61,492 nucleotides of DNA from Sphingobacteriales bacterium (GTDB lineage Bacteria; Bacteroidota; Bacteroidia; Chitinophagales; Chitinophagaceae): the NCBI GenBank assembly GCA_016185185.1, contig JACPOD010000041.1, positions 1 to 61,492 on the forward strand. The letters run 5' to 3'. Of this stretch, positions 1-8,390 are shown in pieces. Position numbers and translations under genes: made by a program. Under the pieces are notes generated by a model. It was not told where the DNA came from. It was given only the letters and a program-made list of their open reading frames with translations, and did not search any database. How positions within the stretch are numbered: position 1 is the stretch's first letter; the number at the start of each line of letters is the position of its first letter.

Positions 1-123
1 CCTTTGTGTCAAACTCTTTGACAAAATCAATAATGTTACTACCCTTGAACATAACTCAACATGTTTAGATAGCTAAGTTATTGTAATTGCTAATATTATT
101 AGCTTTTTATTTGGAGTATTTAA

Positions 124-381
124 ATGCCTACTTCAAAAAAATCTATTGCTGACGAAATAAAAGGAATTGCAATGGGAGGTTCAACAATGCCAATGTTAAG
201 TAAATCTGATTTTGAAAAGATTGAAATAAGTAAACCAGAAGACGATTTGCTATTAAAGTTTGAAAGAGTAATGAAACCAATGAATGAAATGAGTATTGCT
301 TATTCAAAAGAAAACCAAAAGCTATCGGAACTGAAAGAGTTATTGCTTTCTAAGTTGGCGACAGTAGAGGTGAATGATTAA
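124..381 (+). pseudogene. hsdS: C-terminal remnant of type I restriction specificity subunit (HsdS)
   Basis: The 85-residue frame matches the end of the second target-recognition domain and the distal conserved helix of HsdS: STMPMLSKSDFEKIEI is the usual region before the helix, and LSELKELLLSKLATVEV is the usual C-terminus. Full HsdS proteins are about 400 residues, so roughly 80% is missing. All three forward frames upstream (1 to 123) are closed by stops and none resembles HsdS, so this is a detached fragment rather than a gene cut only by the window edge. A complete hsdS and hsdM may lie upstream; HsdR is at 2530. The fragment could be residue of an HsdS domain-shuffling event. No function is expected by itself. 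Confidence 0.75.
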
Positions 382-754
382 TTATAAATGAAGACTGGAA
401 TAATGGTTGCTAAAATTACAGCAAGGCAATTAACAATTATATTTCGCACAGTATAGCTTTTTGCATAAAGGTAAAGCGGCCCGCACTATGCTGCATATTG
501 AACTGAACGTAACCCGCAATTCTGCGGGATGCTGTATTTATTGTTCAATAAAGTTGTAGAGTACAAGTGAGTGACACAACGATGCATAATAGCAGTAATG
601 CAGCTAAGTACAAAAAAATAATCATTGCACTACTTGTGTCCGCCATTTGGTATTTTTTTCCTCTGTGCAATATAAGAGCAACAGGTAATTGAAAAGCACA
701 ATCAAACCACTTTGTCCTATATTGATGAAAGGCGTTGTGAGATGCCAAACGCAT
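382..754. other. Intergenic stretch without a supported gene
   Basis: The short frames on both strands here lack family resemblance and a plausible start context. The only structure I see is a small hairpin around 512 to 527 (CCCGCA, loop, TGCGGG) without a following T-run. It may be debris between the hsdS remnant and the toxin-antitoxin genes. Confidence 0.4.
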
Positions 755-790
755 AAATGTCAAGTTTTTTACACCAAAAACTTGACATTT
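755..790. promoter_or_regulatory. Perfect inverted repeat, probable AbiEi operator
   Basis: Two perfect 15-base arms, AAATGTCAAGTTTTT at 755-769 and its complement at 776-790, are separated by TACACC. The repeat sits 26 bases before the AbiEi start and its right arm overlaps the likely -33 element. AbiEi antitoxins are known to repress their own operon by binding inverted repeats in the promoter, so autoregulation through this site is the natural inference. A T-run does not follow, so it is not a terminator. Confidence 0.6.
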
Positions 791-811
791 TACAAAAACA
801 AGCTACCTTTA
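782..811 (+). promoter_or_regulatory. Likely Bacteroidota-type promoter of the abiE pair
   Basis: TTG at 782-784 and TACCTTTA at 804-811 (7 of 8 matches to TAnnTTTG) are 19 bases apart, the spacing of the Bacteroidota primary sigma factor. Transcription would begin at about 816-818, at or next to the ATG at 816, so the mRNA may be nearly leaderless. Confidence 0.45.
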
Positions 812-815
812 TGGC

Positions 816-1544
816 ATGAAAGTAGCGGAGCAAATACGAAAAAAAATAAAAAGCATACCCGAAAGCCAGCCTTTTGGCTATGCCGATTTGGGTATTGCCC
901 CTGGTGATTTTTTTACCGCCGCCAAAGCTTTGGAGCGGCTGCAAAAAAAAGGGAAAATTAAAAAAGTATCGAAAGGGATTTTTTATAAACCCGAAATATC
1001 AATTTTTGGAGCAATGCCTCCTGACTATGATGTTATTCTGAAAAATTATTTATACCAAAATGGCAAAAGAGTTGGATATGTAACCGGAAGTGTGCTTTAC
1101 AATCAGCTTAATTTAAGTACTCAAATGGCTTTTAGAACTAAAATAGCCACAAATAGAAAGCGAAAGAAAATTGATATTAGCTGGTTAAAAACCGATAGTG
1201 TAAAAGCATACACAACTATTACCGACGAAAACTATCGTTTATTAGAAATACTTGATGCAATAAAAGATATAAAATTAATTTCGGATACCCCGGTAGGCAA
1301 GGCTGTTAGAATATTAATGCCTAAAATAAAGCTGTTTGCAAAAAAAGATATAGAAAATTTAATGCAATATGCCTTGCAATATCCGCCAAGGGTAAGAGCA
1401 TTGCTGGGCGCAATTATCGAAAATATTTTTGGCAATAAATATGATATATTCCAATTAAAGAATAGCTTAAATCCATCCACTATATTTAAACTCGGCATAA
1501 AAAATACCGATTTGCCAACAATACAAAATTGGAACATAAAATGA
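816..1544 (+). CDS. Type IV toxin-antitoxin antitoxin, AbiEi-like (DUF6088)
   Basis: A 242-residue protein with the layout of DUF6088/AbiEi antitoxins: an N-terminal winged-helix segment (residues 1 to about 60, with FTAAKALERLQKKGKIKKVSKGIFY as the recognition-helix and wing region) followed by an AbiEi antitoxin domain (about 65-240). The family represses its own operon and counteracts the AbiEii nucleotidyltransferase. The stop overlaps an ATG for the toxin frame (ATGA at 1541-1544), indicating translational coupling. The upstream 15-base inverted repeat is its probable binding site. The gene is intact. Its position between an hsdS remnant and hsdR fits a defence island. The family assignment comes from sequence pattern and from the toxin next door. 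Confidence 0.8.
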   Translation: MKVAEQIRKKIKSIPESQPFGYADLGIAPGDFFTAAKALERLQKKGKIKKVSKGIFYKPEISIFGAMPPDYDVILKNYLYQNGKRVGYVTGSVLYNQLNLSTQMAFRTKIATNRKRKKIDISWLKTDSVKAYTTITDENYRLLEILDAIKDIKLISDTPVGKAVRILMPKIKLFAKKDIENLMQYALQYPPRVRALLGAIIENIFGNKYDIFQLKNSLNPSTIFKLGIKNTDLPTIQNWNIK

Positions 1545-1600
1545 TACTGCATCAACATAAATAAAATTTTGTAAAGGCAATTAAACTAACTGCTGATATA

Positions 1601-2533
1601 ATGGGTATAGAACCCATTTATGTAGAAAAGGATTATTGGGTTACTTATGCCTTACATACCATCTTCAAGAATGAAATTGGTAAAGAAACTGTATTTAAAG
1701 GTGGAACGGCATTATCGAAGTGTTATCAAATGATAGAACGGTTTTCGGAAGACATAGACCTTGTGGTACTAAGGCGTGAAGGAGAAACCAATAACCAGCT
1801 CACCAATAAAATAAAAAAGATTAGCAAGGTTGTGGCAGATGTATTACCCGAAGTGGAAATACCGGAACTAACACAAAAAATGGGCATGAACCGTAAAACG
1901 GCACACAGGTATGCAAAGGAATTTAAGGGCAATTATGGTGAGGTGAGAGATGTGATTGTTGTGGAAGCTACATGGCTTGGATATTTTGAACCTTATACCA
2001 CAAAAACGATTAGTTCATTTGTTGGCAGCATGATGCTTAATAACGGACAACAAGATATAGCTGAAGCAAATGGATTACTGCCATTTGAACTATTCGTCTT
2101 AGAACCAACAAGAACTATCTGCGAAAAAATAATGAGCCTGGTAAGGTTTTCATACGGAGAAAATCCAATTGATAATTTAAAGAAAAAAGTAAGACACACT
2201 TATGACCTGCACCAGTTATTACAACAAAAGGAGTTTTCCGATTTCTTCGATTCAACTGCATTCTCAGCAATGTTATTGAAGGTAGCTAATGATGATGTTG
2301 CCAGCTATAAGAATTCTAATGAATGGCTGATTCATCACCCTAACGAAGCCTTACTATTTAAGGATTTAGATAATGTTTGGGCAGTATTAAAAGTAGTTTA
2401 CAATGGGGATTTCAAAAATTTAGTGTATGGTGGTACTTTACCGAATGAGGCAGATGTATTGGCTACATTGAAAAGAATAAAAGAAAGGCTATCCACAATT
2501 AAATGGACAATTGAAATAGCAAATAAAGGATGA
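1601..2533 (+). CDS. AbiEii/AbiGii-family nucleotidyltransferase toxin, N-terminus interrupted by an in-frame stop
   Basis: DNA polymerase beta-superfamily nucleotidyltransferase: GGTALSK at residues 34-40 and SEDIDL at 49-54 give the G-G/D-x-D active site, and VEKDYWVTYAL (8-18) is the typical N-terminal helix of the family. These toxins inhibit growth through a nucleotidyl-transfer reaction and act with AbiEi. The natural start is probably the ATG at 1541 that overlaps the antitoxin stop: it is in the same frame and reads MILHQHK, then TAA at 1562-1564, then NFVKAIKLTADIMGIEP, which continues the family's N-terminus. Removing that one stop would give a 330-residue protein. As it stands only a shortened product from ATG 1601 is possible and it lacks the first helix. 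The end overlaps the hsdR start by ATGA. Confidence 0.8.
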   Translation: MGIEPIYVEKDYWVTYALHTIFKNEIGKETVFKGGTALSKCYQMIERFSEDIDLVVLRREGETNNQLTNKIKKISKVVADVLPEVEIPELTQKMGMNRKTAHRYAKEFKGNYGEVRDVIVVEATWLGYFEPYTTKTISSFVGSMMLNNGQQDIAEANGLLPFELFVLEPTRTICEKIMSLVRFSYGENPIDNLKKKVRHTYDLHQLLQQKEFSDFFDSTAFSAMLLKVANDDVASYKNSNEWLIHHPNEALLFKDLDNVWAVLKVVYNGDFKNLVYGGTLPNEADVLATLKRIKERLSTIKWTIEIANKG

Positions 2534-5500
2534 AATTTACAGAAGAAAAATTAGAGAACGCATTTACTGAATTGTTGGGAAACGAAAACTTCCCACACAG
2601 CTTAGGTATTACTATTAAACGGGCACCTGATGAAGTATTGATAGAAGAAGATTTGAAAAACTTTTTGCTTACCCAATACCAAACAGAAGGGCTTACATTA
2701 ACCGAAGCTAAATCTATTATTCTTCAACTTAAATCATTACCGGCTTCTGACCTTTACGAGAGCAATAAAACTTTTATGCGGATGCTTTCCGATGGTTTTA
2801 TTTTGAAAAGGGAGAACCGGAATAATAAAGACATATATATTCAGCTAATTGACTACAAAGGATTACAAAAGCAAAGGAACCCTGATATAGATAACGCTTT
2901 AACTATTGCAGCGGAAGATGAAGCCGATTATGGTAAGGACAATAATATCTACAAATTTGTAACCCAGTTAGAAATTGTTGGCAATGAAAAACGAATACCG
3001 GATGGCATAATTTATATTAATGGTTTGCCCGTGGTAGTATTTGAATTTAAGACTGCCATTCGTGAAGATTGCACCATTCATGACGCTTATGTTCAATTAA
3101 CAACAAGATACAAAAGGGATATTCCTGAACTTTTTAAATACAATGCTTTTTGTGTAATCAGCGATGGCGTAAATAACAAATCAGGTTCATTCTTTGCCAG
3201 GTATGATTTTTTCTATGCCTGGCGCAGAGTGGCAGGATTGGCCAGGGAAGTTGATGGTATTGACAGTATGTTTACACTCATACAAGGAATGTTTGAGCAG
3301 AACCGTTTCCGGGACATTATCCGCAACTTTATTTACATTCCTGATTCTTCTAAGAAAGACGAGAAGATTGTCTGTCGTTATCCTCAATATTATGCAGCAA
3401 GGGCATTATTTGAAAACATAAAGAAAGTACAGAAACCTGAGGGTGATGGAAAAGGCGGAACCTATTTTGGTGCAACAGGATGTGGAAAAAGCTTTACTAT
3501 GCTTTACCTCACAAGGTTGCTGATGAAAAGCGAATACTTTGAAAGCCCGACCATTGTTTTAATAACTGATAGAACCGACCTTGACGACCAGTTGTCAGGG
3601 CAATTCACCAATGCAAAAAGCTTCATAGGCGACAATACCATAGTGAGTGTTGAAAGCAGGGCAGATTTAAGAACCTTGCTGCAGGGAAGGCAAAGCGGTG
3701 GCGTTTTTCTGACAACCATTCACAAGTTCACAGAAGATACAGAACTACTCACAGACCGAACCAATGTGATTTGCATTTCAGACGAAGCCCATCGCAGCCA
3801 AATAAATCTTGACCAGAAAATAAAAGTAACAGAGAAGGGAGTTAAGAAAACATTTGGATTTGCAAAATACTTACATGATAGTTTGCCCAATGCCACTTTT
3901 GTAGGCTTCACCGGCACTCCAATAGACGGTACGCTTGATGTATTCGGAAAAGTAATAGATGCATACACAATGACGGAATCTGTAAAAGATGAAATCACAG
4001 TTAGAATAGTATATGAAGGCAGGGCTGCAAAAGTTGTATTGAACAATGCTGAATTGGAAAAGATTGAAAAATATTACGAGGAAGTAGCTGAAGCAGGAGC
4101 CAATGAATATCAGATTGAGCAAAGCAAAGAAGAATCTGCTAAGATGAACGCTATTTTAGGCGACCCCAAACGTTTGAAAGCTTTGGCAGAGGACTTTGTA
4201 AAACATTACGAAAACAGAGTTTCAGAAGGAGCTACCGTGAAAGGTAAGGCAATGTTTGTATGCAGCAGCCGGGAAATTGCTTATGACTTGTATAAAAATG
4301 TTATTAAGCTAAAACCCGAGTGGAATGAAATAAGGGAAGCAGCAGAGGGAGCCGAACTTACAGATAAAGACAGGCGAGAATTGAAGCCTATTCAACGCAT
4401 AAAAATGATAATGACAAGAGGGAAAGACGACCCGAAAGAACTTTGGGATTTATTAGGTACATCCGATTATCGAAAAGAATCAGACAGGCAATTCAAGAAT
4501 GAAAAATCAAATTTTAAAATTGCTATTGTAGTAGATATGTGGCTCACCGGGTTTGATGTACCGTTCTTAGATTCGATTTATATTGATAAACCTATTCAGC
4601 AGCACAATTTGATTCAAACTATATCACGGGTAAACCGCAAATTTGAAGGTAAGAACAAAGGTTTGGTGGTGGATTACATCGGCATCAAAACACAAATGAA
4701 TTTGGCCTTGAAGCAATACAGCGAAGGCGACAAAGATAATTTTGAAGACATTGCCGAATCCATCATCATTGTAAGAAATCATTTGGACCTGCTGGCTAAA
4801 CTGTTTCACACGTTTGACAGTTCAAAATATTTTAAAGGCACCACCATACACCAATTAAACACCCTCAACTTGGCGGCTGAGTATGTACAGCAGACCAAAG
4901 AATTTGAAACCCGGTTTATGGGCCTGGTTAAGCGGCTAAAAGCCGCTTATGATATTTGTGCCGGCAGCGAAGAATTAAAGCAACCGGAAAGAGATTACAC
5001 CCATTTCTATTTGGCTGTTCGTTCTATTGTTTTCAAACTCACCAAAGGCAATGCACCCGACACCGCACAGATGAACGCCAAAGTAAGGGAAATGATAAAA
5101 GAAGCACTGCAAAGCGATGGCGTGGAAGAAATTTTTAAAATGGGTGATGAAGGAGAAACGGAACAAGACCTTTTTGATGAAGATTACCTGGCAAAGATTG
5201 ATAAGATCAAATTGCCCAATACAAAAATTAAACTGCTGCAACAGTTACTGGCAAAAGTGATTGCTGAAATAAGAAAGGTAAATCGTATTAAAGGAATTGA
5301 CTTTACCAAAAAGATGCAGGCATTGGTTGAACGATACAACAACCGTGATGCCAATGACATATTAAGAAGTGAAGTGTACGAAGAAATGGCAGACGCCTTA
5401 ACTGATTTAATATGGGAAGTCCACAAAGAATTTTCAGCAGGGGAAGCTTTAGGAATTGGCTTTGAAGAAAAAGCCTTTTATGACATCTTAAAAGAGCTTT

Positions 5501-5751
5501 GCATAAAGTATGATTTCAAGTACCCGGATGACAAAATGATTGAACTGGCAAAAGCAGTGAAAGAATTAGTGGACGGGCAAGCCAAATTCCCCGACTGGAA
5601 TAAAAGGGATGATATTAAATCAGCTTTAAAAGTTGGCCTCATTCTCCTGCTGGACGAATATGGTTATCCACCAGTGGAAAGAGATGAAGTGTATGTGGAG
5701 GTTTTTGAACAGGCGGAAAATTTTAAAAAGAATAGTGGGATAACTTGGTAG
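2530..5751 (+). CDS. hsdR: Type I restriction enzyme R subunit (HsdR)
   Basis: A 1,073-residue, full-length motor and nuclease subunit. In order: PD-(D/E)xK nuclease with D158, E172 and K174 (PDGI...FEFKTA); Walker A GATGCGKS at 314-321; DEAH at 418-421; GFTGTP at 459-464; then the second RecA fold with WLTGFDVP (about 671-678) and QTISRVNR (about 696-703), and a helical C-terminus that would contact HsdM. It cuts DNA after ATP-driven translocation in an R2M2S complex. The start overlaps the AbiEii stop by four bases, so it is probably co-translated with the toxin-antitoxin pair. No intact hsdM or hsdS is in the window; without them it cannot act, so they must be upstream or lost. Confidence 0.95.
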   Translation: MKFTEEKLENAFTELLGNENFPHSLGITIKRAPDEVLIEEDLKNFLLTQYQTEGLTLTEAKSIILQLKSLPASDLYESNKTFMRMLSDGFILKRENRNNKDIYIQLIDYKGLQKQRNPDIDNALTIAAEDEADYGKDNNIYKFVTQLEIVGNEKRIPDGIIYINGLPVVVFEFKTAIREDCTIHDAYVQLTTRYKRDIPELFKYNAFCVISDGVNNKSGSFFARYDFFYAWRRVAGLAREVDGIDSMFTLIQGMFEQNRFRDIIRNFIYIPDSSKKDEKIVCRYPQYYAARALFENIKKVQKPEGDGKGGTYFGATGCGKSFTMLYLTRLLMKSEYFESPTIVLITDRTDLDDQLSGQFTNAKSFIGDNTIVSVESRADLRTLLQGRQSGGVFLTTIHKFTEDTELLTDRTNVICISDEAHRSQINLDQKIKVTEKGVKKTFGFAKYLHDSLPNATFVGFTGTPIDGTLDVFGKVIDAYTMTESVKDEITVRIVYEGRAAKVVLNNAELEKIEKYYEEVAEAGANEYQIEQSKEESAKMNAILGDPKRLKALAEDFVKHYENRVSEGATVKGKAMFVCSSREIAYDLYKNVIKLKPEWNEIREAAEGAELTDKDRRELKPIQRIKMIMTRGKDDPKELWDLLGTSDYRKESDRQFKNEKSNFKIAIVVDMWLTGFDVPFLDSIYIDKPIQQHNLIQTISRVNRKFEGKNKGLVVDYIGIKTQMNLALKQYSEGDKDNFEDIAESIIIVRNHLDLLAKLFHTFDSSKYFKGTTIHQLNTLNLAAEYVQQTKEFETRFMGLVKRLKAAYDICAGSEELKQPERDYTHFYLAVRSIVFKLTKGNAPDTAQMNAKVREMIKEALQSDGVEEIFKMGDEGETEQDLFDEDYLAKIDKIKLPNTKIKLLQQLLAKVIAEIRKVNRIKGIDFTKKMQALVERYNNRDANDILRSEVYEEMADALTDLIWEVHKEFSAGEALGIGFEEKAFYDILKELCIKYDFKYPDDKMIELAKAVKELVDGQAKFPDWNKRDDIKSALKVGLILLLDEYGYPPVERDEVYVEVFEQAENFKKNSGITW

Positions 5752-5840
5752 TTAAGCGAAACGGCAAGTATCCCCGTAGCTAAAAGAGAAATGAGTATTT
5801 AAGTATCAAACATGAATTAATCTATCAAAAATTGTTGCTT

Positions 5841-6035
5841 ATGAATATTATTGATTTATCTATTGCTGATTTAAAAGCTTCTTATGATTTTACAGTATTA
5901 TACTTGGATGAGATTAAAAAGCAGAGAAATAAAGTGCAATTGGACAAGTCAGACCTTCCTGTAATAAAACAAACAAAAGCATTAAAGAAGAAATTATATA
6001 TTGAATTAGTTAAAAGGATCAATAATCTAAAATAA
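5841..6035 (+). CDS. Small hypothetical protein
   Basis: A 64-residue lysine-rich protein with a predicted helical character (MNIIDLSIADLKASYDFTVL... ending KKKLYIELVKRINNLK). The ATG at 5841 is preferred to the TTG at 5832 three codons earlier. No signal peptide, membrane span or recognised motif. It sits 89 bases after hsdR and is followed by a repeat (6080-6120) shared with the next gene's downstream flank, so it may be a small accessory cassette. Function unknown, and it may not be expressed. Confidence 0.4.
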   Translation: MNIIDLSIADLKASYDFTVLYLDEIKKQRNKVQLDKSDLPVIKQTKALKKKLYIELVKRINNLK

Positions 6036-6079
6036 GTTGTTAACAGCTTGGTTCTTTCATTTATTGGTAAGTGTCATTC

Positions 6080-6120
6080 ATTTCGGCAGTTGGGGACACC
6101 AGGCGATAAAACAAATAAAA
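6080..6120 (+). repeat. Cassette-like boundary repeat, copy 1
   Basis: The segment beginning ATTTCGGCAGTTGGGGACAC matches 26 of 31 bases of the segment at 6613-6648. Both copies sit between the end of one small accessory gene and the start of the next. It is preceded by GTTAACAGC at about 6037-6046. This resembles recombination-site spacing in gene-cassette arrays, but no integrase is present and the attC core rules are not clearly met. Confidence 0.45.
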
Positions 6121-6130
6121 TAGAGAATAT

Positions 6131-6589
6131 ATGATAAAAGAAATTGCGACCTTATTAAAGGAAACTGACTTTGGAAAAGCTGTAATTATTAGTGTATTTG
6201 TATTATCTCTAATTTTTCCAGGAATAATTTTTATTTTTCAGTTTAATAAATCATTGTTTCTACTTGATTCTATTAAAGTTCAGATTTTAAGTGTTGGAAT
6301 AGGCTTTAGTTTACAGCTTTTAGTTTGGCCAGCAATGTGTATGTATATGGCTGAAATTGAAAAAAGATCACTGCAGATAACAATAAAATCTATATGGAAT
6401 GCTATGCTATTTGGTGGGATGCTGGTTTCATTTGAGTTATTATTTGTTTCATTTATACGTTTATGGATTGGGGGTATTTTTCAAGCAAAATTGGCATTAA
6501 CAATCTTAGGGGTATTAAATATTCTGATATTAATTAATTCTATCAGAGACTTTGTTGGAAGAAGCAAGCAGTTGCATGGCAATGTTTGA
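6131..6589 (+). CDS. Hypothetical multi-pass membrane protein
   Basis: A 152-residue protein with four likely transmembrane segments (about 18-38, 50-72, 88-110 and 120-140) and short polar ends. No catalytic motif is visible and I do not recognise the family. Small membrane proteins are common effectors or accessory parts in defence islands, and this one lies between hsdR and a HipA-like kinase, flanked by the two copies of the cassette-like repeat. A role in defence is only a guess from position. Confidence 0.55.
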   Translation: MIKEIATLLKETDFGKAVIISVFVLSLIFPGIIFIFQFNKSLFLLDSIKVQILSVGIGFSLQLLVWPAMCMYMAEIEKRSLQITIKSIWNAMLFGGMLVSFELLFVSFIRLWIGGIFQAKLALTILGVLNILILINSIRDFVGRSKQLHGNV

Positions 6590-6612
6590 TAGATTTCTTT
6601 TTGGCAGAATCT

Positions 6613-6648
6613 ATTTCGGCAGGTGAGGCCACCAGCCGGTAAATAAAA
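6613..6648 (+). repeat. Cassette-like boundary repeat, copy 2
   Basis: This copy, ATTTCGGCAGGTGAGGCCAC and onward, can fold: CGGCAGGTG at 6617-6625 pairs with CACCAGCCG at 6630-6638 with one A-A mismatch. It lies between the membrane protein and the HipA-like kinase. See copy 1 at 6080. Confidence 0.45.
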
Positions 6649-6677
6649 ACTTTTTTATAATCAATTAAAAAAAATAA

Positions 6678-7747
6678 TTGCCCGAACTTTTTATTATAAC
6701 TGAGGAATGGAATGAACAATTCTGGATGAATACCGGGGGTACCCGTGCCAAAAAATATTTACAGGCGCCGGATGGAAAATTTTATTATTTCAAGCGTTCC
6801 CAATTAAAACCGGGTAAAGATTATCACTTCGAATTCTGGAGCGAAGTAATTGCTTATGGACTTGGCACTATGCTCGGGTTTAATATGCTTCGTTATGATA
6901 TAGCTATATCCGGTAGCGTAATGGGTTGTATCAGCGAATCAATGATAAACTCCGAAGAAGAAGAACTGATTGAAGGAGTAAAATATCTTCAGGCATTTGC
7001 ACCTACCTATAACCCCGCATTGAAAGAACATCAAAACAGATACACATTTGACCTTATTAAAAATTCTTTGGAAAGGGCCGGCCTCATACGATACATCAAC
7101 CAGGTAGTGGAAATTATTGTATTTGATGCCTTAATAGGTAATGGGGACCGGCACCAGGAAAACTGGGCGCTGATTAGTAAATCCTGGCCAATGCATGAAG
7201 CAATACAACTATTGGAAGATGAAGGAGAGATTAATAGACTGAATAAGGTTTACAGATGGCTGCTGCGTAATTTTAAGAAAGTAACTGAACAAATTCATAA
7301 GGAAAGTAAGGATAAAGGGGAAAAAATGCCCAAGCAGCTTTATGTACCTCAAATCGGTATGGCTCCAATTTATGACAGCGGCAGCAGCCTGGGCCGTGAA
7401 TTACTGGAGACAGGATAGAGAAATATTTGAACTCAGAAGAGGAGCTTAACAGGTATATTGATAAAGGACAGGCAGAAATACACTGGATGAACAAAAAGCT
7501 CAGCCACTTTGAACTGATTCAACAATTACTTATGTCCGAATACAGCAAAACAGTTGAAACCATCATCAGCAGAGTAACCGAAAAGTGGAATGGATCCGAA
7601 ATTGAAAAGATGGTGCAGGAAATTGACAGGAAGGTACCCGAAAGCCATCATATCTATAAAATTCCGGATAACAGAAAACAACTTATCTTTAAAATAATAA
7701 CTTTACGGCGCCAACGTTTGGAGACATTGATACATGAAAGAGTTTGA
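6678..7747 (+). pseudogene. HipA-like serine/threonine kinase, split by a frameshift
   Basis: Reading 6678-7418 gives the HipA-type kinase core: a candidate ATP-binding lysine in YYFKRS (K39), the catalytic loop GNGDRHQENW (154-163; D157, N162), and the metal-binding aspartate in YDSGSSLGREL (D233). The frame then stops at 7416-7418, but the next frame continues without a gap as DRIEKYLNSEEELNRYIDKG... to 7747, the expected C-terminal helical lobe. One missing base near 7400-7411 explains this. HipA kinases lack the N-terminal subdomain only in split systems; here that subdomain seems to be in the next gene, which overlaps by 14 bases. The first frame has no ATG near its start: it opens at TTG 6678, directly after a stop. 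The frameshift may be a real lesion or a sequence error. Confidence 0.7.
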
Positions 7748-8390
7748 TAAAATATACTTAAGCTGGCGCAAAGGCCAGGGCAGCAGACGTCATATTGTGG
7801 GTGTATTGCAGCAAACTCCCGATGGTAATTTTGAATTTTCCTATGATACTGCTGGTGTGGAGAAAGCAAAAACAGATGGGTTTAGTCCATACACCGAATT
7901 CCCCGATGTTACTAAGTCATATAATGGCAATGTGCTTGACATTTTTGCACAGCGTTTAATCAAATCAGAACGACCAGATATTCAGAATTTTTATGATTTC
8001 TGGGAAATAGAGCCTCAGTATAAAGATGATAAGTTTTATATGTTGGGACACACGCAAGGATTGCAACCAACAGATAATTTTGAGTTCTTAGCTGATTATA
8101 ACCCGGTAGAAGGATTACATTTTTTAACCGAGTTGGCAGGGTTAAGTACATACAAACTTCCTTCAGGTGCTTTGAAGGAAGGGGATGAGTTAAGATTTGA
8201 GTTTGATAAAAGTAATGAGCATGACCCGAATGCAGTTACTGTTTTTAAAATAGATGTAGAAATTGGTCATATTAAAAAAATTCACTGTAAAATTTTTCAT
8301 AAACCCGGCGCTGAAAACTTAAAGCTTACCGTAAAATCAGTAGATAAAAACGGAATAATAAAAAAGGCATTCATTAAGGTTTCAATGTGA
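7734..8390 (+). CDS. HipA N-domain/HipS-like protein fused to a HIRAN domain
   Basis: A 218-residue protein in two parts. Residues 1 to about 120 resemble the HipA N-terminal subdomain (IVGVLQQTPDGNFEFSYD, then SPYTEFPDV and FAQRLIKSERPD, matching the pattern of a partner of the kinase core). Residues about 126-215 look like a HIRAN domain: GLHFLTELAGLSTY, LKEGDELRFEFD, then NEHDPNAVTVF and IGHIKK. HIRAN binds 3'-ends of single-stranded DNA in HLTF and occurs in bacteria as a stand-alone or fused DNA-damage module. The overlap with the kinase gene suggests co-translation. By analogy with HipBST, where HipS is the detached N-subdomain and acts as antitoxin, this protein may restrain the kinase until DNA ends appear; that is inference. 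Confidence 0.6.
   Translation: MKEFDKIYLSWRKGQGSRRHIVGVLQQTPDGNFEFSYDTAGVEKAKTDGFSPYTEFPDVTKSYNGNVLDIFAQRLIKSERPDIQNFYDFWEIEPQYKDDKFYMLGHTQGLQPTDNFEFLADYNPVEGLHFLTELAGLSTYKLPSGALKEGDELRFEFDKSNEHDPNAVTVFKIDVEIGHIKKIHCKIFHKPGAENLKLTVKSVDKNGIIKKAFIKVSM

Noticed and set aside
500-540. Terminator after the hsdS remnant
   Set aside because: The 6-bp stem at 512-527 has no T-run on either strand.
6080-6648. Classical integron attC sites
   Set aside because: The repeats are real, but the R' and R'' core sequences are not convincing and there is no integrase, so I report them only as cassette-like.
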